From NCBI GenBank assembly GCA_001564255.1, contig LKNC01000083.1, positions 1 through 9,646 on the forward strand: 9,646 nt of DNA, in the 5' to 3' direction. The position numbers and the translations under genes are program-made. This stretch comes from Natrialbaceae archaeon Tc-Br11_E2g1. Its GTDB lineage: Archaea > Halobacteriota > Halobacteria > Halobacteriales > Natrialbaceae. The notes beneath the pieces were generated by a model. That model searched no databases. It had not been told where the DNA came from and saw nothing but the letters and a program-made list of their open reading frames with translations. Shown in pieces: positions 1-5,349 of the stretch (positions within the stretch are counted from its first letter, which is position 1; every line of letters begins with the position of its first letter).

Positions 1-1
1 A

Positions 2-793
2 CCACAAGAACACGCCCGTGAGAGTACGCCGGTCCGATCGCTTCTGGTCGTGATCGGCGTCTCGGTCCTCGGTGTCATCGCCGCCAACCTCGTGCCACTC
101 CCCGCGGTCTTCCTCGATACGAGGATCCTCGAGTCACCGGTCGAGGCCTCGAGGGAGGTCCGGACCCTGTTTATGGCGCTCAACTTCGTCGGCTGGGCCG
201 CCGCCGGGGCGATCTATCTCGCCGTAACCGATCGGGGCTGGTCGTACGTCGACCTGCGGGTACCCACGAAACGTGACGTCCTCTACACGATCGGTGGGAT
301 CGTCGGCGTACTCGTGTTGTACGTCGTCGCCGCCGTGGTGATCCAGTTGCTCTCCTTGCCGAGTGCGGACAACCAGATCGTCGAGTTCATCGGCGACGAC
401 ACGACGATGATCCTGATCATGATCGGGATCGTCTTCTTCTTTAACGCGCCGGCCGAGGAGTTCATCTTCCGAAATATCGTCCAGAAGCGCCTTTACGAGG
501 CGTTTTCCCGAATGCAGGCGGTCGTCCTCGCCAGTGGTGTGTTCGCGCTGGTCCACTTTCCCGTCTACGTCGTCACCGCGGACGAACTGCTCGCGGTCGC
601 ACCGTCGCTCGTGATCATCTTCGCCGGCTCGATCGTCTTCGGGTACATCTACGCGAAAACCGACAATCTCATCGTGCCGACGCTCGCCCACGCGGCGTAC
701 AACTCCTTCGTGTTCTTCTTGCTGTACCTCGCGATCGTCTACGACGTCGAGGACGTCGAGACGACGGCGTCGGTGCTCTCGGCGCTGGTGTGA
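2..793 (+). CDS. CPBP-family intramembrane glutamic endopeptidase (5' partial)
   Basis: This is a multi-pass membrane protein of the CPBP (Rce1/CAAX-protease-like, formerly Abi) family, glutamate-type proteases acting inside the membrane. The reading frame is open from base 2, and a hydrophobic helix already begins before the first in-window start (GTG at 50), so the true start is probably upstream of the window. Numbered from that GTG, all three family motifs are present: the EExxxR motif (E136, E137, R141), FxxxH (F165, H169) and HxxxN (H214, N218). Several hydrophobic segments flank them. The N-terminal part holds non-catalytic helices. The archaeal substrate is unknown; relatives act in prenyl-protein processing, peptide maturation or self-immunity. 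It ends 35 nt before hjc and is probably unrelated in function. The family call is firm; the biological role is not known. Confidence 0.88.
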   Translation, partial: PQEHARESTPVRSLLVVIGVSVLGVIAANLVPLPAVFLDTRILESPVEASREVRTLFMALNFVGWAAAGAIYLAVTDRGWSYVDLRVPTKRDVLYTIGGIVGVLVLYVVAAVVIQLLSLPSADNQIVEFIGDDTTMILIMIGIVFFFNAPAEEFIFRNIVQKRLYEAFSRMQAVVLASGVFALVHFPVYVVTADELLAVAPSLVIIFAGSIVFGYIYAKTDNLIVPTLAHAAYNSFVFFLLYLAIVYDVEDVETTASVLSALV

Positions 794-797
794 CAAA

Positions 798-808
798 CGC
801 TATTAGCG
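798..808 (+). promoter_or_regulatory. Palindromic TATA-like promoter element of hjc
   Basis: The intergenic gap between the protease gene and hjc contains CGCTATTAGCG, a perfect 5-bp inverted repeat around a central T. Its TATTAG core lies about 26 nt before the hjc ATG, where the TATA box of a leaderless haloarchaeal transcript belongs. No Shine-Dalgarno sequence precedes the ATG, which agrees with a leaderless start. The symmetry could make it an operator or a small hairpin, or be chance. This is inference from position and composition. Confidence 0.4.
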
Positions 809-828
809 CCTGGCCGTGAAATAGGGGC

Positions 829-1347
829 ATGTCCCAGGCGAAAGGCGACCGCCGCGAGCGCGAACTCGTCAATCTCCTCGATGAGGCCGGCTTCGCGGTG
901 ATGCGTGCGCCCGCCAGCGGCTCCGCCACCGACCGCGAACTGCCGGACGTGCTCGCGGGAAACGGCGAGCGCTTCTACGCGATCGAGGCCAAGTCGAGCG
1001 CCGGCGACCCGATCTACCTCACCGGCGAGGAGGTCGAAGCGCTCGTCTACTTCTCGCGGAACTTCGGGGCGAAACCCCGGATCGGGGTTCGCTTCGACCG
1101 CGAGGACTGGTATTTCTTCCACCCGGGGGACCTCCACGTCACCGACGGCGGAAACTACCGCGTGAAAAAGGAGACCGCACTCGCAGAGGGCACCGACTTC
1201 CCCGAATTCACCGGCCAGTCGAAGAAGGTCACACTCGAGGACCTCGGCGGGGACGCGCCGGACCACGACCCCGCCGTTCTCGACGTGTTGACCGCCGTCT
1301 CTCAGGACGAACTCACCGTCGAGGAGGCCGCCGCGATGCTCGAGTGA
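829..1347 (+). CDS. hjc: Holliday junction resolvase Hjc, archaeal type
   Basis: Hjc is a dimeric, Mg2+-dependent endonuclease that cuts four-way DNA junctions symmetrically during recombination and repair of stalled forks. The product has 172 residues. Catalytic residues of the archaeal Hjc/restriction-endonuclease fold can be placed by analogy with the Pyrococcus enzyme: E10 in the N-terminal KG...ERE motif, D40 in the PDVLAG segment, and E53 and K55 in the IEAK motif. The segment after these ([17 protein letters not shown]) also matches the family core. About 45 residues at the C-terminus (from about 128) lie outside the short Pyrococcus-type core and end in an acidic helix-like tail. The ATG at 829 fits the TATA-like box about 26 nt upstream. 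It is followed closely by rps6e, which has its own promoter-like element. Confidence 0.95.
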   Translation: MSQAKGDRRERELVNLLDEAGFAVMRAPASGSATDRELPDVLAGNGERFYAIEAKSSAGDPIYLTGEEVEALVYFSRNFGAKPRIGVRFDREDWYFFHPGDLHVTDGGNYRVKKETALAEGTDFPEFTGQSKKVTLEDLGGDAPDHDPAVLDVLTAVSQDELTVEEAAAMLE

Positions 1348-1371
1348 TCGGAATTCGGCGATCGATCGACG

Positions 1372-1380
1372 TATTTTTGA
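1372..1380 (+). promoter_or_regulatory. TATA box of rps6e
   Basis: TATTTTTGA is centred about 28 nt before the ATG at 1404, matching the spacing of a leaderless haloarchaeal promoter. It is preceded by the palindrome CGATCGATCG (1359-1368) in the area where BRE would lie. The box sits within the short gap after the hjc stop, so rps6e can be transcribed separately from hjc. It supports the start at 1404 over an in-frame GTG at 1344 that overlaps the hjc stop codon. Confidence 0.6.
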
Positions 1381-1403
1381 CCGCAGACCGTTTCCCGTCG
1401 TCT

Positions 1404-1796
1404 ATGGCAAGTTTCACTGTCGTCGTCGGCGACCCCGAGTCGGGGACGTCGTACCAACTCGAGGCGGAGGGCCAGGACGCGAACCGTTTTCTCGGCAAGT
1501 CGATCGGCGAGGAAGTCGACGGGAGCGCCGTCGGACTCGACGGCTACACCGTGGAGATCACCGGCGGCTCGGACGACGCCGGCCGCCCACTGAACGGGGA
1601 CGTCGACGGCCCGAACCTCGAAGAAGTGCTGATGAGCGGACGCCAGACGGGCTACAAGCCCCGACGCGGCGGCGAACGTCGCCGGGTCACCGTCCGTGGC
1701 GGTGAAGTATCCGACGCGGTCGCCCAGGTCAACGCGTCGATCACCGAGCGGGGCAGTGCCGACGTCGAGGAACTGCTCGGCGAGGACGACGAATAG
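1404..1796 (+). CDS. rps6e: 30S ribosomal protein S6e
   Basis: This is the archaeal/eukaryotic-type small-subunit protein eS6, which binds rRNA in the 30S subunit and has no bacterial homologue. The product has 130 residues. Recognisable features are the beta-rich start ([17 protein letters not shown]), the [12 protein letters not shown] segment, the [15 protein letters not shown] stretch, and the basic [17 protein letters not shown] segment typical of S6e. The frame is open back to a GTG at 1344, but those extra residues do not look like S6e and they overlap the promoter, so the ATG at 1404 is chosen. It lies 57 nt after hjc and 11 nt before the next gene, with which it probably shares a transcript. 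Confidence 0.95.
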   Translation: MASFTVVVGDPESGTSYQLEAEGQDANRFLGKSIGEEVDGSAVGLDGYTVEITGGSDDAGRPLNGDVDGPNLEEVLMSGRQTGYKPRRGGERRRVTVRGGEVSDAVAQVNASITERGSADVEELLGEDDE

Positions 1797-1807
1797 CCCC
1801 CCTCTTT

Positions 1808-2272
1808 ATGACTGACCGTGTTTCGAGCGATCACCCGTCGGTCCGGACCGTACGAGCGACGCTCACCGAGACGACGACCGGTGTCCGGATCGAGATTCCA
1901 CCCGAAGATCGCGAGGCGTTCCCACTCGAGGACGCCGTCAGGATCGTCCTCGACGGGACCGAGCGCTTTGCCCGCGTCGAACGGGCACTGACCGGCGAGG
2001 ACGCGGTCATCCCGGGCGTCTTCGACTCCCCGGGGCTCACCAGGGACCCTCGAGACGGAACGGACCGGCTCCCGGCGTGGGCCGAGGACCACGACGTCCG
2101 TGTGGGTGGGTCCGTGCTGGTCGACGTCGTCGAGTCCGAGTTCCTCTACGGGCTGCGTGCCCCCGGCGAGACGGTCGTCTACGAGGCAAAGGAACCCCCA
2201 TCGGATAGCCTCGCGTCGATCGCGGAGGACCTCGAGAACGAGAGGGAGACGACGAGTCGGGACGGGTTCTAG
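1808..2272 (+). CDS. Conserved haloarchaeal protein downstream of S6e (possibly DUF7112)
   Basis: The product is an acidic, soluble protein of 154 residues with no membrane segment or catalytic motif that I recognise. The sequence suggests a beta-rich core: a segment on incoming charged peptides (GVRIEIPPEDREAFPLEDAV), then VRIVLDGTERFARVERAL, and later GGSVLVDVVESEFLYGLRAPGETVVYEA. The last ~30 residues are charged and probably flexible. It resembles what I recall of a haloarchaeal family annotated DUF7112, but this is from memory and unverified. It starts 11 nt after the rps6e stop without its own TATA box, suggesting co-transcription and perhaps a link to translation. Its stop codon overlaps that of the convergent PadR gene. 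Confidence 0.8.
   Translation: MTDRVSSDHPSVRTVRATLTETTTGVRIEIPPEDREAFPLEDAVRIVLDGTERFARVERALTGEDAVIPGVFDSPGLTRDPRDGTDRLPAWAEDHDVRVGGSVLVDVVESEFLYGLRAPGETVVYEAKEPPSDSLASIAEDLENERETTSRDGF
2269..2272. other. Shared palindromic stop codon (CTAG) of two convergent genes
   Basis: The self-complementary CTAG gives TAG to the + strand gene at 2270-2272 and TAG to the - strand PadR gene at 2269-2271. There is no intergenic space, so any terminator of either gene must lie inside the coding part of the other. Confidence 0.9.
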
Positions 2273-2760
2273 AGACGGGGCAAAAACGAGTAGAGCAACA
2301 GGCCAAAGGCCAGATGCTGGACCATCGCCCGTTCGACGGTCGCACGGGCGACGTCCTCGTCGGCGATCGAGTACTCTTTCGTCCGGACTTTCGCGTGCAT
2401 CGAGAGGACGTCGTCTTCCTCGAGTCTGTGGAGGCTCGGGTAGACGGTCCCCGGACTGAGTTGGGCCCCGAAGAGGTGAGTGAGATCCGAGAGGAGTTCT
2501 TTTCCGTGGGTCTCGTCGTGTAAGGCGATGAGCATCAGGAGGATCTCATCGAGGTTCTCTTTGATTATGGCCTCGTCGAAGGAAACCTCGTCGGTCGGGA
2601 GCGCCCCGTTGACTTGCGCCATCAGTTCGTCGAGTTCACGCTCGACGTCTCCGACGTCCTCGGTCGATTCGATCGATATGTCGTACGACTCCGATTGACC
2701 GGTAGCCGCCCTCGACAGGTCGTCGAGAACGGACTCCGACTGGTCACTGTTGTCACGCAT
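2269..2760 (-). CDS. PadR-family winged-helix transcriptional regulator
   Basis: This is a DNA-binding protein of 163 residues. Residues 1-60 are an acidic, Ser-rich and probably disordered extension. A PadR-type winged helix follows at about 65-135, with helix 1 around ENLDEILLMLIALHDETHG, the recognition region LSPGTVYPSLHRLEEDDVL (101-119) and a wing ending in TKEYSIADE. The C-terminus ends in a hydrophobic helix that may mediate dimerisation, as is usual in PadR proteins. The frame is open upstream to a GTG at 2847. The ATG at 2760 is preferred because GGTGATC, a good match to the anti-Shine-Dalgarno sequence, lies 3 nt before it, and the acidic MRDNSDQSE start is more haloarchaeal. It lies downstream of arlD on the same strand behind a 302 bp AT-rich gap, so it has its own promoter. 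A role in archaellum control is suggested only by position. Confidence 0.87.
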   Translation of the reverse strand: MRDNSDQSESVLDDLSRAATGQSESYDISIESTEDVGDVERELDELMAQVNGALPTDEVSFDEAIIKENLDEILLMLIALHDETHGKELLSDLTHLFGAQLSPGTVYPSLHRLEEDDVLSMHAKVRTKEYSIADEDVARATVERAMVQHLAFGLLLYSFLPRL

Positions 2761-2763
2761 TTT

Positions 2764-2770
2764 GATCACC
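2764..2770 (-). promoter_or_regulatory. Ribosome binding site deciding the PadR gene start
   Basis: On the minus strand GGTGATC is followed by AAA and the ATG at 2760. It is complementary to the GATCACC near the 3' end of archaeal 16S rRNA. It supports the 163-residue form and implies a leadered mRNA. The short 3-nt spacing is somewhat tight. Confidence 0.6.
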
Positions 2771-2898
2771 GTTGGGGGGGAGGCGCAACCGGGCGACGCG
2801 TCGACGGACGAATCCGTCCGAACGGGTACTCGGTCGCCCCCGATCACGCATTATCCGGTGAAAGGAACCCATAAGTGATAAAGAATCTGTCTTTACCC

Positions 2899-2926
2899 GT
2901 ATAATCGCGTCGTTAATATTCTATAC
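2899..2926. repeat. Inverted repeat, operator-like dyad upstream of the PadR gene
   Basis: GTATA at 2899-2903 is mirrored by TATAC at 2922-2926, about two helical turns centre to centre. The outer bases CC and CGG almost extend the symmetry with one inserted base. The core contains the palindrome AATATT (2915-2920). The position within the presumed promoter region would suit autoregulation by the dimeric regulator. Short arms in AT-rich DNA can arise by chance. Confidence 0.35.
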
Positions 2927-3062
2927 TCGGTTTTGAAAGTAATTCGGAGAGGAGTTCTAGCCAAACGATATGCGATCCCCAGGGAAGAATAGAACTGATA
3001 CCAAATTTATAGCTCAGCGGACCTTACATTCCCGAACAGTGTGAATCGGCCGTCGACTCCGG

Positions 3063-3518
3063 CTACTGTGTCGGGCCATCCCGGATGATACTGACCATCT
3101 CGCCACCTTCGTCGTCTTCTCGCTCGTCGTCGATCCGGCGCTCGACGCGACGCTCCGCCATCCTGGCGATCATCACGTGCTCTTCGAGGTCGACGCCCCC
3201 GATCTCGGCGATGTACTCTAAACTCTGGGCGTGAGCGCTGAAAAGCGTCCCCGAGAGGGACTCGAGTGGGTACTCGAGGGTGGTCGGTTCGTCGTAGCGT
3301 TTGTTGTGGATCTCATCGAGTGAGAGCCCACGCAGATAGGAGACCATCTGGTCGCGAACCAGCGGGCTGATCCATCCGAGGTTCTCGTAGTACCGAAGGC
3401 AGTTCAACGCGCCGGTCGTGCCGAAGGTTTCGCCGAGAAAGCGTGCCCACTGGATCGTCGCATCCGTTCGCCCTGCGGACTGTTCGAGCGATTCGAGGTA
3501 CGGTTTTTCGACTGACAT
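3063..3518 (-). CDS. arlD: Archaellum cytosolic protein ArlD (FlaD; FlaD/E domain)
   Basis: This is a cytosolic component of the archaellum switch complex, which with ArlC and ArlE connects the motor to the chemotaxis adaptor in euryarchaea. The product has 151 residues. The FlaD/E domain spans about residues 5-118, with a start KPYLESL, the helix IQWARFLGETFGTTGALNCL, the hallmark YYENLGWI (43-50) followed by a VRDQM helix, and the YIAEIGG segment. The GWI segment aligns with the C-terminal domain of the ArlCE encoded in this window, showing that the two share a domain. The C-terminus (from about 121) is charged and low in complexity. The protein is short compared with longer FlaD proteins that carry an extra N-terminal region. 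It lies 105 bp after arlJ, detached from the tight operon, so it may have its own promoter; no Shine-Dalgarno precedes the ATG. Confidence 0.85.
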   Translation of the reverse strand: MSVEKPYLESLEQSAGRTDATIQWARFLGETFGTTGALNCLRYYENLGWISPLVRDQMVSYLRGLSLDEIHNKRYDEPTTLEYPLESLSGTLFSAHAQSLEYIAEIGGVDLEEHVMIARMAERRVERRIDDEREDDEGGEMVSIIRDGPTQ

Positions 3519-3623
3519 GGTAAACGCCGGACCGCCCGGTTACTAGATGAGTGACGCCTTGGCACCTTGAAGACTCGTCTCGTTACGAACGGTGAGTCGT
3601 AGTCGGAAACCGGCGAAACGGGA
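3519..3623 (-). promoter_or_regulatory. Gap between arlJ and arlD, possible arlD promoter
   Basis: This 105 bp non-coding gap breaks the otherwise gapless arl operon. On the minus strand a weak CTAGTAA lies about 27 nt before the arlD ATG and could be a TATA box for a leaderless arlD transcript. Two small adjacent symmetric elements, AGACTCGTCT (3571-3580) and CGTTACGAACG (3581-3591), lie mid-gap. They may be processing or binding sites, or chance. No clear terminator with a T-tract is seen after arlJ. Confidence 0.35.
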
Positions 3624-5348
3624 TCAGACGCTGATGACGAGGCTCACGACGTACTGGGTGATGACGGCGATGACGCCGCTGATCCAGACCAGGAAGACGA
3701 AGTGGACGAGTCCGGAGATCAGGTGTCCACGGTCGGTAAACCGGATGATGACCGACGAGATCGCCGCGTTGATGAATATCGTGGCGATGAGCAGGTATTC
3801 GATGAGCTGGAGGTCGTAGTCGGCGGCCGAGAGGAAGTCCGTCCCGGCGGCGGCCGCGCCGTCGACGTCCATTTCGGCGGTGATATCGACCATGATCTCG
3901 ACGATCTCGAGGCCGATGAAGAAGGCAAAGACCATCGACGCGGTGATCCCGTAGAGGACGCCGATCAGGGTCGTCGTCGCCTGCTGGCGTTTCTCCCGGA
4001 GTTTCAGCACTTGCGTCTGGTTTGCGCTTATCACCTGTCCGAGCGACCGCGGGTCACCGCCCATTCGCCGACCCATGACGTACATGTCGCCGAACTTCTG
4101 GATGAGATACGAGCCGGTTTCGGCGGCGAACAGCCGCCAGGATCGGAGTTCGTCGATCCGCATGTTCAGGCGCTTGTACAGCGCGTCGACGTTCGCGGTG
4201 AGCGAGCCGAAGTCCTTCCGGCGCAGACTCTCTAAGACGCTCCCGGTCGAGGCCTGTTTGACGCTCTCGACGGCACCGAGTGCCCGGACGAAACTCGGGA
4301 ACTCGCTGTCGCGGTTCCTGACTTTCTTCTCTTCCTGTTGCATCTTCCAGCCCGGGTAGAGCAACGGCGTGGTCGGGATCGCCGCCAGGATCGGCGTCGG
4401 CGCGTCGACCGGCACGACACCGATCGCGACCGCCAGGGCGACCAGACCCAACACGAGACTGCCACCGACCCCGATGACCAGCGCCTGTGGGATCCGTGAC
4501 ATCGGACCCTCCCCTTCGGTCTCCTCTATGTACCAGAGCGGGTCGTACGGCGCGACGACGTTGATCGCGTAGGCGAACCCGAGCTGGATGATCGTAAAGA
4601 GGAGGATCGTCCCGCCGATCAGTATCGCCGGGCTCATCGGGACCAGGATCGGGATCACGATCGCGAAGACGAGGATAAACGCCGCCGAGAGCATCATCGA
4701 GATGTACAGCTCTTTCATCACGTCCAACTTCGCCAGGTCGGCCTCGTATCGGGTGGCGTACTGCTGGATGATCGTGTCCTGTTCGTCGACGAGGAACTCA
4801 CTGATCTGCTGGCCGCCACCGACCGTGTACGCGAGTCGCTCGAGAAAGTCCGTAAGCAGTGGGCTGTCGGTCTGTTTCGAGCGCATCCGACAGGCGTCGT
4901 CGAGACTCTGGTTCCAGGTGTCGACCAGCGCGACGAGGTGGCCCATCTCCTCGGCTAACGCCTGATACTCGTCTTCCTCGGCGAGGGTTCGAAAGATCTC
5001 GACGCGATTGATGTTCGTCATCGAGAGGACCGTGATGTGGGTCAAAAACAGGTGAAATCGCTGGCGGACCTGCTTTCGTTTCTGGTCTTGAGCGAGTTTC
5101 GGGTAGATAACGGCGACGACGATCGCGAGCAACCCGATCAGGACGAGCGGGAGGGCGATCTCGATGGCGAGACCGAGAACGACCGACGCGATGATCGTCC
5201 CGAAGAAAAACAGGATCGACGGAACGATCGCGACCAGGAGATATCGTAGCGGCGACGTCTCCATGTTCAGGTAGGCCCTGACGATCGAACGCAGCAGGGA
5301 CCGACCGTTTATCTCCGGCGGGGAGTTCGAATCCGTTTCAGTTGACAT
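3624..5348 (-). CDS. arlJ: Archaellum membrane platform protein ArlJ (FlaJ)
   Basis: ArlJ is the polytopic membrane core of the archaellum, homologous to TadC/PilC (type II secretion F domains). ArlI docks on it to drive assembly and rotation. The product has 574 residues from the chosen ATG. Two hydrophobic helices near residues 35-80 are followed by a first cytoplasmic T2SF domain (about 95-215), a block of membrane helices (about 215-345), a second T2SF domain (about 355-490, with the basic RMGGDPRSLGQVISANQTQVLKLREKRQ loop region) and three C-terminal helices. About nine membrane segments in total is an estimate by eye. The frame is open 19 codons further upstream inside arlI, but the ATG at 5348 follows the arlI stop by 1 nt (TAACATG) and gives an acidic start MSTETDSN, so it is preferred. 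Confidence 0.95.
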   Translation of the reverse strand: MSTETDSNSPPEINGRSLLRSIVRAYLNMETSPLRYLLVAIVPSILFFFGTIIASVVLGLAIEIALPLVLIGLLAIVVAVIYPKLAQDQKRKQVRQRFHLFLTHITVLSMTNINRVEIFRTLAEEDEYQALAEEMGHLVALVDTWNQSLDDACRMRSKQTDSPLLTDFLERLAYTVGGGQQISEFLVDEQDTIIQQYATRYEADLAKLDVMKELYISMMLSAAFILVFAIVIPILVPMSPAILIGGTILLFTIIQLGFAYAINVVAPYDPLWYIEETEGEGPMSRIPQALVIGVGGSLVLGLVALAVAIGVVPVDAPTPILAAIPTTPLLYPGWKMQQEEKKVRNRDSEFPSFVRALGAVESVKQASTGSVLESLRRKDFGSLTANVDALYKRLNMRIDELRSWRLFAAETGSYLIQKFGDMYVMGRRMGGDPRSLGQVISANQTQVLKLREKRQQATTTLIGVLYGITASMVFAFFIGLEIVEIMVDITAEMDVDGAAAAGTDFLSAADYDLQLIEYLLIATIFINAAISSVIIRFTDRGHLISGLVHFVFLVWISGVIAVITQYVVSLVISV

Positions 5349-5349
5349 G

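Larger units (their letters stand above)
2761..3062 (-). promoter_or_regulatory. AT-rich intergenic control region between arlD and the PadR gene
   Basis: This 302 bp stretch has no convincing gene. Positions 2871-3020 are about 39% GC by hand count, far below the flanking coding DNA. Promoter-like elements readable toward the PadR gene are CTATAAATT (3012-3004), ATTATAC (2906-2900) and a weaker CTTATGG near 2868-2874. An inverted repeat GTATA...TATAC (2899-2903 and 2922-2926) flanks an 18-nt core containing AATATT. The part nearest the PadR gene (2761-2850) is GC-rich and would be a 5' leader. The part nearest arlD presumably contains the arlD transcript end; a 4-5 bp stem with a 7-nt loop (3048-3064) overlaps the arlD stop, but it is weak. 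The promoter assignment is inference. Confidence 0.55.

Noticed and set aside
134..796. Long minus-strand frame (220 codons) antisense to the CPBP protease
   Set aside because: It is a shadow frame of high-GC coding DNA: Arg/Asp/Glu/His-rich with no domain, fully covered by a gene with intact catalytic motifs.
739..1266. Minus-strand frame of 175 codons opposite hjc
   Set aside because: It lies opposite an hjc with all catalytic residues, spans the hjc promoter, and its translation resembles no family.
1344..1403. Upstream GTG start for rps6e overlapping the hjc stop
   Set aside because: It would add 20 residues unlike S6e and place the TATA box within the coding sequence; the ATG at 1404 matches the family N-terminus.
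2761..2847. GTG start at 2847 for the PadR gene (192-residue form)
   Set aside because: A weak TATA-like sequence lies at the right distance, but the extra residues are not haloarchaeal in character. A Shine-Dalgarno sequence directly precedes the ATG at 2760.
2970..3044. Small plus-strand frame of 24 codons in the AT-rich gap
   Set aside because: No TATA box at leaderless distance, the purine-rich GGAGAGGAG is too far from the ATG, and the peptide is basic, unlike the proteome. It is unsupported as a gene.
3009..3064. tRNA-like look: TAGCTCAGCGG (a box A match) followed by a 5-bp stem with a 7-nt loop at 3048-3064
   Set aside because: No D-stem partner for GCTC, no anticodon stem, no pairing acceptor arms, and the loop lacks the TTCRANT consensus. 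The downstream stem overlaps the arlD stop. It is most likely coincidence.
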